This document shows positions 26,795 to 36,100 of a stretch of DNA of 64,000 bases, in pieces. Both the position numbers and the translations under genes were made by a program. Position 1 is the first letter of the stretch, and every line of letters begins with the position of its first letter. Source of the stretch: Wandonia haliotis (GTDB lineage Bacteria > Bacteroidota > Bacteroidia > Flavobacteriales_D > Crocinitomicaceae); NCBI RefSeq assembly GCF_039523435.1, contig NZ_BAAAFH010000003.1, positions 682,001 to 746,000 of the forward strand, read 5' to 3'. The notes under the pieces are model-generated. The model was not told where the DNA came from. It searched no databases and saw only the letters and a list, made by a program, of their open reading frames with translations.

Positions 26795-28243
26795 ATGAAA
26801 AGAAAAGTACTCCTTTTAACAGCGATAGGGATGGTTGTTCAGGGATGGTTGTGGGGACAACTTCCTGTTGCAACAGATAAAATTTCCCTTATTCCAACTC
26901 ATCTCAGAAGTGAATACGCAGCACATTCAGGAATTACACCCCGGTATAACCTGAATAAGAGTAATGATAGTTACGATACGCCTTACTCTCTTAAGAAATA
27001 TGCTGTAAGCGGAGGGGTAGAAACGTTGGCAAACAATTATATCTTAACGTATTTTCCAGGAGGTCAGTTGAGAACGCTTACTATGCAGGATGGAGCCTAC
27101 CAAAACCTTAGTCGTAAAATATATAATTATGATGGCTATGGTAACGTAAGCTCAATCATTCACCAAAACTGGAATGTTGTAAATAATTTTTGGGTATACG
27201 GTTACCGGACAATTAATACATACACTCCGGAGGGATATTACAGTAGCTCACTTCAGGAAATCTATAATGCAGGAGAGTGGGAATATGATGGAGAAGTACG
27301 TATGGAGTACGAGAGAGATGCTGAAAACCGTTTTACCAGTTTGAGAGGTTTTGAGAGTGAGGACGGAGAGCATTGGGAGGAGGTATATGTTTTTAATTAT
27401 GCCTATGGAGAAACGTCTGATCCGATAGTAATAGATATTTCCGTTTGGAATGTTAACCTGTTATCTTACGAAGGTTTTCAGCGTATGGAGATCTCTGAAT
27501 GGGGACCATCTGAATTTCGTCCGGATTATTACTTTGTAGGTTTGGATGGCGTCCAGAAGATAACAGATGGGATCATCGGCAAAAGAAGTGAGCTTGACCA
27601 GTACTATCCTGCTGATTTCATTCTTTATGCAGATTATCAGATGGAATTGGGGGCGTATACACAGCAACTTTCAGTTACCAGTGATTACGATGGAGAGGGG
27701 AATCGGACAGAAATAATCTTCGACGTATGGAATGGAAGTGATTATGAACCGATAGAACGTTATGTTCAACATTTTGATGATTGTTATGGCTTTGAAGGTA
27801 GTTTACAATACGAATATATTGACCCTTCCGGTTGGCAATTGGACGATGGACAGTTTTTTGAAGGTGAAAAGACGCCGTATAATGAATCATGCTTTGTTTC
27901 TGCCTATGATGTGTATGAGGATTATGCTGTTGCTGAACCTGCAGGGATCAGAAGAGGGCGTTGGGTAATTGAACAAGCTCCGAATCTTTCAATAAGTGAG
28001 GAAGAAGATAAGAATGCATTACAGATTTATCCGAATCCGGCAGAAAACACAGTTACACTAAACCGGAAGAATGAAGAATCTGCTATTGTAAAGGTCGTAG
28101 GGATAGATGGTCGGGTTTATATTGAATCTGAAATAAATACATCAAATGTGAGTCTTGATGTGAGTCATTTGCCAGCAGGCATATATACTTTATTGCTTGA
28201 AACGGCAAATGATATCCTGATGCATAAACTGGTGAAAAAGTAA
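26795..28243 (+). CDS. Secreted protein with T9SS type A sorting domain
   Basis: 482-aa secreted protein of unknown activity. Signal peptide MKRKVLLLTAIGMVVQGWLWGQ. The middle is rich in aromatic beta-strand repeats of the form YDGYGN, YEYDGEV, YDGEGNR, which recall YD-type or teneurin-like strands. The last about 75 residues (LQIYPNPAENTVTL, then AGIYTLLLETANDILMHKLVKK) are a type A T9SS sorting tail, so it should be exported across the outer membrane. Followed by a strong terminator. Confidence 0.85.
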   Translation: MKRKVLLLTAIGMVVQGWLWGQLPVATDKISLIPTHLRSEYAAHSGITPRYNLNKSNDSYDTPYSLKKYAVSGGVETLANNYILTYFPGGQLRTLTMQDGAYQNLSRKIYNYDGYGNVSSIIHQNWNVVNNFWVYGYRTINTYTPEGYYSSSLQEIYNAGEWEYDGEVRMEYERDAENRFTSLRGFESEDGEHWEEVYVFNYAYGETSDPIVIDISVWNVNLLSYEGFQRMEISEWGPSEFRPDYYFVGLDGVQKITDGIIGKRSELDQYYPADFILYADYQMELGAYTQQLSVTSDYDGEGNRTEIIFDVWNGSDYEPIERYVQHFDDCYGFEGSLQYEYIDPSGWQLDDGQFFEGEKTPYNESCFVSAYDVYEDYAVAEPAGIRRGRWVIEQAPNLSISEEEDKNALQIYPNPAENTVTLNRKNEESAIVKVVGIDGRVYIESEINTSNVSLDVSHLPAGIYTLLLETANDILMHKLVKK

Positions 28244-28257
28244 AGGATTAGTGCACA

Positions 28258-28293
28258 AAAAAGGGAGCTATCTTGTTTATAGCTCCCTTTTTG
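28258..28293. terminator. Terminator between T9SS-A protein and PPIase genes
   Basis: AAAAAGGGAGCTA (28258-28270) pairs with TAGCTCCCTTTTT (28280-28292); A-run and T-run on both sides make it usable from both converging genes. Confidence 0.9.
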
Positions 28294-28310
28294 TATTTTC
28301 TTTTTTCAAC

Positions 28311-29363
28311 TTAAAAATCCAAAACTTCCACTTCAAAAAGAAGAGTAGCATACGGTGGGATAATAGATTGTCCTCTGGAGCCGTATCCAAGAAAGTAAGG
28401 AATGATAAGAGTTGCTCTTCCGCCTTTTCCAATTAATGGAATACCTTCGTCCCAACCTTTGATTACTTTTCCTTTTCCTACAGGAAAGGAGAACGGTTGA
28501 TCGCGGTCTTTTGAGGAGTCAAACTTTTTACCATTGAGAAATGTACCTGTGTAATGTACCTTTACCATTTGCCCTTTTTGTGGCTTCTCTTCACTGCCCG
28601 GTTCATGAATAACAAGCATCAATCCTGATTCGGTTTGAGTTGCCTTAGGGAAATCTTTTATAGTCTGCTCTTTGAAGTACGTTTTGTACTCCTCAACACT
28701 CATGTTTTTTACTTTTTCCATTTCTGCAAGTTCTTTTGCTACCTGTTCAGCTTTTTCATGGTAAAGTTGCTGAAAAACTTTTGAAGCCTTGAATTTTTTA
28801 GCAGATTTTCCTTTTCGGATAATAGATATACGAACAATACTATCATTTTGTTCAATACTGTCGACTATGTCTTGTCCTTGTAGCACATGACCAAATACAC
28901 TATGCTTTCCATCCAGCCAGGGGGTTTCTTTGTGTGTAATAAAAAACTGGCTCCCATTTGTATTAGGTCCGCTATTCGCCATAGAGAGGACTCCTGCTTT
29001 GTCGTGTTTCAGATCATCCTGGAATTCATCAAAAAATTTATATCCGGGACCTCCCATTCCATTTCCCTTAGGGTCTCCTCCCTGAATCATAAAGTTAGCG
29101 ATTACCCGGTGGAACTTTAGCCCGTCATAAAATGGAGCTTTGTAATAAACCGAGTCGAATGGTTGGAATTTACCTTCGGATAACCCGATGAAGTTGGCCA
29201 CAGTAAGCGGTGTTTTTTCGTGTTCAAGCACCACGAGAATATTTCCTTTAGAGGTCTGGATGTTGGCATACATACCAGGATCCAGATTCTTTTTATTGAT
29301 TTTTTGGGCAAATCCACTTGTAATCGCACCAAAAATAAATAAACCAGCAATTATCTTTTTCAT
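28311..29363 (-). CDS. Exported cyclophilin-FKBP fusion peptidyl-prolyl isomerase
   Basis: 350-aa exported foldase. Signal peptide MKKIIAGLFIFGAITSGFAQ. Residues about 30-185 are a bacterial-type cyclophilin: FHRVIANFMIQGGDPKGNG, then GVLSMANSGPNTNGSQFFI and HSVFGHVLQGQDIV. A helical, charged linker follows, then an FKBP domain at residues about 255-350: VKVHYTGTFLNGKKFDSSKD, KGWDEGIPLIGKGGRATLII, IPPYATLLFEVEVLDF. Both halves keep the key active-site residues, so both may be active. Such dual immunophilins are known from a few bacteria including flavobacteria. Likely periplasmic. Confidence 0.92.
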   Translation of the reverse strand: MKKIIAGLFIFGAITSGFAQKINKKNLDPGMYANIQTSKGNILVVLEHEKTPLTVANFIGLSEGKFQPFDSVYYKAPFYDGLKFHRVIANFMIQGGDPKGNGMGGPGYKFFDEFQDDLKHDKAGVLSMANSGPNTNGSQFFITHKETPWLDGKHSVFGHVLQGQDIVDSIEQNDSIVRISIIRKGKSAKKFKASKVFQQLYHEKAEQVAKELAEMEKVKNMSVEEYKTYFKEQTIKDFPKATQTESGLMLVIHEPGSEEKPQKGQMVKVHYTGTFLNGKKFDSSKDRDQPFSFPVGKGKVIKGWDEGIPLIGKGGRATLIIPYFLGYGSRGQSIIPPYATLLFEVEVLDF

Positions 29364-29639
29364 ACCTGTTGTTCAATTTTTGCCTAAAGTTATTCATTTT
29401 GTCTTACAAAGAAAGTGCCGAAGACGTATTGACAGGTTTATGTCTTGAGAAAGAGATATGAACTGATGAAAATCATTGTTTCCTGAGGTGTAATTTCTTA
29501 TATTTAAGACACTAAAAATGAAATATAGAATAGAGGTTTCAGAGTGGAATGCATCAAAAAGCTGTTTGTCACATAGCATGTGAAGATAATATTTCACTAC
29601 GACTACTAATTTCCTTATGAAAACAAGGGAAGGTGAATG

Positions 29640-29670
29640 CAAGCCGACTTCAGTTTGGAGTCGGCTTGTT
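29640..29670 (+). terminator. Hairpin, terminator-like, without an upstream plus-strand gene
   Basis: CAAGCCGACT (29640-29649) pairs with AGTCGGCTTG (29659-29668); few T residues follow. It could end a small RNA, or shield the RHS operon from upstream read-through. Confidence 0.55.
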
Positions 29671-29724
29671 GTTAAAAAAGACTTTCAGGATATGTGCAAT
29701 AGTTTAATTTATTTGAGATTCCCG

Positions 29725-29752
29725 TTTGTTTTATCTCAAAAAACTATATTTG
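29725..29752 (+). promoter_or_regulatory. Candidate promoter of the secreted/RHS operon
   Basis: TTTG at 29725-29728, a 16-bp spacer, TATATTTG at 29745-29752 (TAnnTTTG match). The leader to the first ATG at 29825 is about 65 bp. Spacing is slightly short for the consensus. Confidence 0.5.
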
Positions 29753-29824
29753 CGCTCAAATTTTGTAACGATCTAAACATTCAAACTTATACAGCTTACA
29801 AGGTATCTATTAAATACTACTATT

Positions 29825-30238
29825 ATGAAGGGAAAGAATTTTCTTGCCGTTATAGGCATATTTCTATCGTTGTCGGTTCAAACCGCCTTTGCTCAAATGG
29901 ACAGTATATCTGTCACAATTTATGAAGAAGGAGAAGTTACCTCCCCTTTGGATTCTACGCAGACGATCCCCTTATTGAAACTGAGTTTATATGTAGCGGA
30001 TTACGATTTTTTCGGAGAACTATTTGTGGAAGTATTGGAGAAAACCAGCCAGCAACCCATTTACCGGGTAAAGTATGATTTCGCGCGCCTGGAAACGGAA
30101 GCGGTTAGTTTTACAGATAATCAATTTATCCTGAACTTCATCCCTTTCATGAACGAAGTTGATTATACCATACATGTACGGGTGAAGGATTACTTATTGA
30201 ATCCGGAGTTGTTCAGTACGTTTGAATTTATCCATTAA
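29825..30238 (+). CDS. Small secreted protein, first gene of the RHS operon
   Basis: 137-aa exported protein, signal peptide MKGKNFLAVIGIFLSLSVQT ending near AFAQ. The mature part of about 113 residues is beta-rich (LLKLSLYVADYDFFGELFVEV, then VDYTIHVRVKDYLL), like a single Ig-like or fibronectin-like domain; no family recognised. It is followed after 23 bp by the DNRLRE protein, and all genes to 48699 run the same way with tiny gaps or overlaps, so a role in display or assembly of the RHS proteins is possible but only contextual. Confidence 0.65.
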   Translation: MKGKNFLAVIGIFLSLSVQTAFAQMDSISVTIYEEGEVTSPLDSTQTIPLLKLSLYVADYDFFGELFVEVLEKTSQQPIYRVKYDFARLETEAVSFTDNQFILNFIPFMNEVDYTIHVRVKDYLLNPELFSTFEFIH

Positions 30239-30261
30239 CTGCTAATACTAAGAAGTATACT

Positions 30262-32103
30262 ATGTTTGTTGATCAAAACTGTTTACCTGTAAGGGGAAGA
30301 TATGCTTATGTCGTAGCTCTCGTAACCCTATTGTTTTTAATCCGACCGGTTTCGGCACAGGTTTCTGTTCCTTTAACACCATCGGATGATGCGTATGTTT
30401 ATTCGCTTATTTCTAATAATTATGGTGGAGCAGGCACGTTTTCAATTAGTAAATCTAGCGGACCTTATTTTACTACTTATACTAAAAGTCTACTCAAATT
30501 CGACTTGTCTTCTATCCCTGACAATGCAATTATCACATCAGCGGAATTAAAACTGGCAGTAAGTGCAGGAACCCCTATTGATTTTTTGTTTCAGCAATTG
30601 ACAGAAGATTGGAGCGAATCAACAGTTACCTGGAATACGATGCCAACAGAAACCACACAATATGAATTTTCGGAGATACCTACAACATCAACTATTTCCG
30701 GTCCGGGTACGATTAATCATCATTTTAATGCCTTAGGGTTAGTTAATATGGTTCAAAAATGGGTGAATTATTCACATTTGAATAATGGGTTTGTGATCTC
30801 ACGTTCACCATCATTAGTGAATGATAATAATAACTCCTATAGATCGAAAGAAGACGGGTTTATCTATTGGGGGAATTATCCAAATGGAAGATATGTGACA
30901 ATAGATGTCAGACCACAGCTTACCGTACAATACGTACTACCGATTGAAATCAATTTAGTGTCTGTAACACATGCTTCGGGAACAAGTTCAGGTGACGGTT
31001 CAATTTCGGCTACTGCCAGTGGGGGTAATGGTACGTATACGTATCAATGGTACAATAGTTCAGGGAGTGCTATCGGAACAAATTCTCCGACGATAAGTGG
31101 ATTGAATTACGGTTGGTACGGTGTAAAGGTTACAGATGGGCTGGGCGTGGAGAGCTATATGTCCTTTATTGTGGGTGTGGAGTGTGAGAAGGTAAGTATT
31201 ACGTATAATCCTGGAGCAGATTATGTAGATGATGCGTATATTTCGAATCTACAGCAAACATTTAACGCGTCTCCATCCCCTATCTATTACGATTATATTG
31301 ATAATAATTATGGGAATTTAAGCAACCTGATTATTTCCCGTGGACATCCGTCGGTTACAATATTTGGAGAAATACACAACAGTTTCAATTTAAAGACATT
31401 ACTAAAGTTCAATTTGTTGCTTGATCCCGTTTTTAAGATTAATAAATCGGATTTAAAACTACAAGTAACATCTATTCCGACAGTGGCAGATAACATACCT
31501 TTCTTAAGGTTAACAACTGAGCAATGGCAGGAGCATGTAGTGACTTATAACAACCAACCTGCGCATAGTAGTTCTGTAGAAAAATCAACAGGCATTACGT
31601 CACTCGGATCGAAGATAATTGATACCAAAGCATTTTGGGAATACTGGCAGGGTAATCCGAATTACGGATACTTTATAGATTTGCAGTATCCCAATTCGTC
31701 AAGTTCAAGAAGTGTCCAACTCCGGTCGTCTGAATATACCACGGCTGCTCAACGACCACAAATGGAATTTGAGGTGAGTTTAGAGTGCGGTTCTCCGGTT
31801 AAGACTTTCCGTCAACTCAACAATAGTTATTACGAAACAATGCGTGATCGGCTTTTTGTTGAATACGAAGAACTTAATGAAAAAGGAACCATTCAATTTA
31901 GAATAATAGACGCAAGTCAGACAAATATCAGTAACGGAATGGCACTTGTGGCCATAGTCCGTACGCATGGTAAATCAGTATTGGAATTTGACTTCAGCAA
32001 CAGTGGTCAGTGTTTACCGACAGGGTTCTACATACTTGAATTGACTGATCATAACGGACGACTGAAAACACTACGATTTAAACACGAAAATACAGGATGC
32101 TAA
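30262..32103 (+). CDS. Secreted DNRLRE-domain protein with SprB-like repeat
   Basis: 613-aa exported protein. After a signal segment (ALVTLLFLIRPVSAQ, cleavage near residue 33) comes a DNRLRE beta-sandwich (residues about 35-230: TPSDDAYVYSLISNNYGG, TKSLLKFDLSSIPDNAII, LTEDWSESTVTWNTMP). Residues about 232-300 match a SprB-type repeat (ASGTSSGDGSISATASGGNG, TYQWYNSSG). A second, diverged DNRLRE copy fills residues about 315-510. The C-terminus (SGQCLPTGFYILELTDHNGR) is strand-rich like a T9SS-A tail but not a clear match. DNRLRE domains are usually adhesive or cell-wall structural. Its last 7 bp overlap the next gene. Confidence 0.8.
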   Translation: MFVDQNCLPVRGRYAYVVALVTLLFLIRPVSAQVSVPLTPSDDAYVYSLISNNYGGAGTFSISKSSGPYFTTYTKSLLKFDLSSIPDNAIITSAELKLAVSAGTPIDFLFQQLTEDWSESTVTWNTMPTETTQYEFSEIPTTSTISGPGTINHHFNALGLVNMVQKWVNYSHLNNGFVISRSPSLVNDNNNSYRSKEDGFIYWGNYPNGRYVTIDVRPQLTVQYVLPIEINLVSVTHASGTSSGDGSISATASGGNGTYTYQWYNSSGSAIGTNSPTISGLNYGWYGVKVTDGLGVESYMSFIVGVECEKVSITYNPGADYVDDAYISNLQQTFNASPSPIYYDYIDNNYGNLSNLIISRGHPSVTIFGEIHNSFNLKTLLKFNLLLDPVFKINKSDLKLQVTSIPTVADNIPFLRLTTEQWQEHVVTYNNQPAHSSSVEKSTGITSLGSKIIDTKAFWEYWQGNPNYGYFIDLQYPNSSSSRSVQLRSSEYTTAAQRPQMEFEVSLECGSPVKTFRQLNNSYYETMRDRLFVEYEELNEKGTIQFRIIDASQTNISNGMALVAIVRTHGKSVLEFDFSNSGQCLPTGFYILELTDHNGRLKTLRFKHENTGC

Positions 32104-32621
32104 CTAAACGATTGATATATGTGGTAGCGGTTATGCTACTTGTGATAAGTTGTTCTGAGTCAATTCAGGAGGACCAAGGGAAAATAGTATTTGTCCAAAA
32201 CAAGCGACTTATAGCCGAATTTGATATGCGTCTGGAATTACTTCGGGAAGTAGAAAACAAGACAGCTGCCGAACAGGAACTGGCTGATAGTTTAAATATG
32301 ATGATTGAGAAACTGGAAATTCAGCTCACAAATGATAATCGTTTAAGTTCAGAAGAGAAAAATCTGGTTTATGAAAAAGAATTCCGTCGATATCTGAAAG
32401 ATAAAGAGGCGATTGATAATCGGGTTGCCAATTTGGAGAAAGAGGCACTTGAGTTGGTCATAAAGCGCCTCAACGGATATATAGAAGAGTACGCAAAAGA
32501 GAAAGGGTATCTGATGGTACTTGGCGCCAATGGCGAGGGAACGATTCTTTATGGAGAAAAATCCAGTGATGTGACCGATGAATTAATCACATATTGTAAT
32601 GAAAAGTATTCGGGGAAATAG
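32097..32621 (+). CDS. OmpH/Skp-like lipoprotein
   Basis: 174-aa lipoprotein (MLTKRLIYVVAVMLLVISC, lipobox Cys19). The mature part has the OmpH/Skp layout: a short strand GKIVFVQNKRLIAEF, a long charged coiled coil (residues about 45-130), and a closing YLMVLGANGEGTILYGEKSSDVTDELI, which is characteristic of the family. Skp proteins hold unfolded outer-membrane or secreted proteins in the periplasm. Placed in an operon for two giant exported proteins, a dedicated chaperone role is attractive, though inferred. Overlaps both neighbours. Confidence 0.78.
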   Translation: MLTKRLIYVVAVMLLVISCSESIQEDQGKIVFVQNKRLIAEFDMRLELLREVENKTAAEQELADSLNMMIEKLEIQLTNDNRLSSEEKNLVYEKEFRRYLKDKEAIDNRVANLEKEALELVIKRLNGYIEEYAKEKGYLMVLGANGEGTILYGEKSSDVTDELITYCNEKYSGK

Positions 32622-33189
32622 TTGGTTTTTAGTGTTGATGCTTTTTGTGTTCGTTATTTCCTGCACGAAGGTTAGGACGGATGATGAGTATTTGGAATAC
32701 ATCAGAGATACCGAAAACGGGTTGTATCATGTGCAAGAGTTATCAGGATATATCTACAGTGTACAGATGCTTACGGAAGAATGGTATAGGATTCGGGACA
32801 AAAAAAGGAACAGGACTGTAGAGGCGGATCGATATATATTACCAGACGAATTACATTTTTTGTTTTCAATTGAAACACAAGAGGGAATCAATCCCATAAA
32901 AAAACGATTCAGGGAAGAAGGCGAATATTTTGACATAGTCAGGCAATTGAATCAGCAGGCAGCCAACTTATTTACACTTGAACAGACCAATAATGAATAC
33001 GAGTGTGTTTTTGCACAGGCAGAATCCAGTTATGATTTAATACCCTCACTTCATATCACCGTTGTTTTCTCAAAAGTGAAACCGCGTACTTCCTTTTTAC
33101 TGGAATTTAACGACATCATATGGGGCGCAGGTCCTCTTCGGTTCCGGTTTGAAGACCAGAAACTAAATGAAATACCAATTTTGAAATAA
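32599..33189 (+). CDS. Hypothetical lipoprotein in RHS operon
   Basis: 196-aa predicted lipoprotein: MKSIRGNSWFLVLMLFVFVI then SC with a lipobox cysteine. No recognised domain; the mature protein mixes strands and charged helices, with WYRIRDKKRNRTVEADRYIL in the middle and a Trp/Gly-rich IIWGAGPLRFRF near the end. Its start overlaps the OmpH-like gene by 23 bp and its stop is 6 bp before the 2046-aa gene, so it is translated as part of the same unit. Confidence 0.65.
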   Translation: MKSIRGNSWFLVLMLFVFVISCTKVRTDDEYLEYIRDTENGLYHVQELSGYIYSVQMLTEEWYRIRDKKRNRTVEADRYILPDELHFLFSIETQEGINPIKKRFREEGEYFDIVRQLNQQAANLFTLEQTNNEYECVFAQAESSYDLIPSLHITVVFSKVKPRTSFLLEFNDIIWGAGPLRFRFEDQKLNEIPILK

Positions 33190-33195
33190 TTAACT

Positions 33196-36100
33196 ATGAT
33201 CCAGCAAATCAGAAAAAGTCGTACGGCGAAAGGAGTATCCGTTTTACTGATCCTGACATTCCTTACTGAAATGATCCAACCTTCTGTGAGCTTAGCTCTT
33301 ACGGAAGGTCCTTCACAGCCGGAAGTACAATCCTTTACCCCGATAGGGACTTCGGATATGGTGGATTTGTCTTCGGGCGATTTTAATTATAACATTCCTC
33401 TTTTAGATGTGGGGGGCTATCCTATTAACCTTGCCTATAATTCAGGTGTAACGATGGATGATGAGGCTTCCTGGGTTGGATTGGGTTGGAACATTAACCC
33501 AGGGGCAATCACGCGCAGTATGCGGGGTATTCCCGATGACTTTAACGGAGATATAGTTGATAAGGAGTTCAATATGAAAGCGAATATTACAGCGGGGGTC
33601 TCATTAGGGGTTGGATGGGAGTTGGCTGGCTGGAATGGAATTGGTTTAAATGTTGGGATGTCCATCAATTACAATTCATATACTGGTTTTTTCGCTTCTC
33701 AGTCTATTGGGGCCCAGGTTGGTTTTGGTGCAGGAATGGGATTAGGGTTAGGTCTGACTTCCTCTAGCAATGAGGGGGTTACTATTAACCCCAGCGTTTC
33801 CTATTCGAAGAAATCCAAGATGAATGAAGATATGGATAAAAAGATTTCTGGAAGTGTAGGGTTATCGTGGAACTCAAGACAGGGGTTGAAAGATATTTCT
33901 ACAAGTGGATCTTTTTCGGGAACATCGGCTAATGAAGTAGTAACAGAAAAAGGTGTAGCAAGGGTTGACGAGGAAATAATGTCAGGGAGTATCGGGTCTA
34001 GTATTTCGTTTTCAAATTCGACCTATACCCCTTCTATTACTACAGCGATGGCGAATGTTTCCATTTCTTTTTCAGCCAAGATTGGAGGAGATGCGTATCT
34101 GAATGACCCTACGGGGCATATTTCTGGTTATTTTTCCAGCCAGTCCCAACTCAGAAATTATACATCCTCCGGCTCATACGGATATATGTATCTTAATCGT
34201 GGTCAGTTTGATCCATCTGCAACATTGGATTTTAACCGGGATAATGACGTTTCTTACGTAAAAGGAGCGTCGATATTGCCGCTTGTTAATGTGACGTATG
34301 ACCTGTTCAATGTGAGTGGGCAGGGAATTGCTGCTCAGTTCAGACCTTATCAATCGAGTATCGGACACGTTTTTGATAATAAGGTAAATTCCGGTGGAGG
34401 GGGAGCTCAGTTGGGGTTGGAAGTCGGCGCAGGTGGACTGGTAAAAGCCGGATTTTCTGTTACGACCAATTTTTCAACTTCAAATTCAGGAAACTGGGAC
34501 GATGCTTCTAACAGGGCACAGAAAAAACTCAGATACTCAATCGAAGATCGAATGACGGATCATGAGGCTGTGTATTTCCGGAATATAGGAGAGTTTGGAG
34601 TAGATGAAGAGCAAACACGTTTTACTAGTCTAGGAGGTTTTGATCCGGTACGAATTCGGTTGATTACTTTGGGGATTGATGTAGTTGCTGCTGCGAAATA
34701 TGAAACAAATGCCTATCAGCAGTTTAATATTAGTGGAAATTATAAAAGACAACAGCGGGTTAAGAGAAATCAGGCAATTATGAACCTGAGCAGAGCAGAG
34801 GTCCCGGTTGCAGGGCTTCATAGTTATGTATCTCCGCATGGGAAAAATCATCATATTGGAGAGTTTACAATATACAAGCCCGATGGTGAGCGCTATGTGT
34901 ACGGGATTCCGGCCTATAATACAATACAAAAAGAAGCTACCTTCAATGTCGGTGAGGTTTCAAGTCCTCCTGCTGATGGTTTAGTAAGTTACTCAGCAGG
35001 ACAGGATAATACAATAGACAACCAAAAAGGAACTGACAAATATCACCAAAAACAGACTACACCTGCATATGCTCACTCTTATTTACTAACGGCAGTTTTA
35101 GGCAGTGATTATCAGGATTTGGATAATGTACGGGGTCCCTCATCCGGAGATTTGGGTAATTATGTTTTGTTTGATTACGATGCAAACCCGTCTTTATCAG
35201 GGGTTCAGCCAGCAATTTCTGATTATAAATGGAGAGTACCCTATCAGGAAAATAAGGCAAATTATAATGAAGGATTGCGGACCTTAAATGGAGATAATAA
35301 AGGGTCTTATGTGTATGGGGAAAAAGAGATCTGGTATCTTCAGAAAATTGAAACCAAGACCCAGGTAGCCATTTTCCATTTGTCGGATCGTCATGATGGT
35401 TATGAAGTGAAGGATGAGAATGGAGGAATTAATGCTTCTACCGGACAGTCAATGATGAAGCTGGACAAAATTGTATTATACGCGCGGACTGATTACGATT
35501 TAAATGGCGCCAGTGCGGTACCGATTAAAACGGTACATTTTGAATATACGTACGAGCTATGTGGAAATGCACCTAATAACGATGATGCAACTGTAATGGT
35601 TGACGGAGTTGATATTAATCAGAATCATGGGAAATTGACCTTGAAAAAACTGTATTTCACGTATGAAAATTCGGAGCGTGGTAAATTAAGTGCCTACCAT
35701 TTTAACTATGCAGATAATGATCCTGCTAAAAATAAAGAGTATAATCTCAAAGAATACAATATGTGGGGCGGTTACAAGCCTTTTCAAACGGCAAATGGTG
35801 TTACAAATGCTGAGTACCCCTACATCTCTCCTTACGAAGATGAACAGGATCTTGATACGTATGCTTCGCAATGGTTGTTATCCAGTGTGGAACTACCTTC
35901 GGGAGGAATACTCAATATGGTTTACGAGAGTGATGATTATGCTTATGTACAGAATCTAAAAGCCTGTCATTTGTTAGATGTAGTTAATGTAACTTCATCA
36001 AATGAACTGGATGGGGTACCCTCTCTGGGGACAAGTATCGAGTTGTTTGATAATACTACCCCGAAACAATATTTATGGGTCAGGTTGCTACCTGAGGATG

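Larger units (their letters stand above)
29364..29824. other. 461-bp intergenic region with hairpin and promoter, no convincing gene
   Basis: Open frames here lack start contexts, signal peptides or recognisable domains. The stretch holds a strong hairpin at 29640-29670 and the candidate promoter of the secreted/RHS operon at 29725-29752. The hairpin would end a plus-strand transcript, yet no plus-strand gene precedes it; a small RNA between about 29400 and 29670 is possible. Confidence 0.5.

Noticed and set aside
29394..29642. 82-codon minus-strand frame in the intergenic region
   Set aside because: No start context, no domain, and composition like non-coding DNA.
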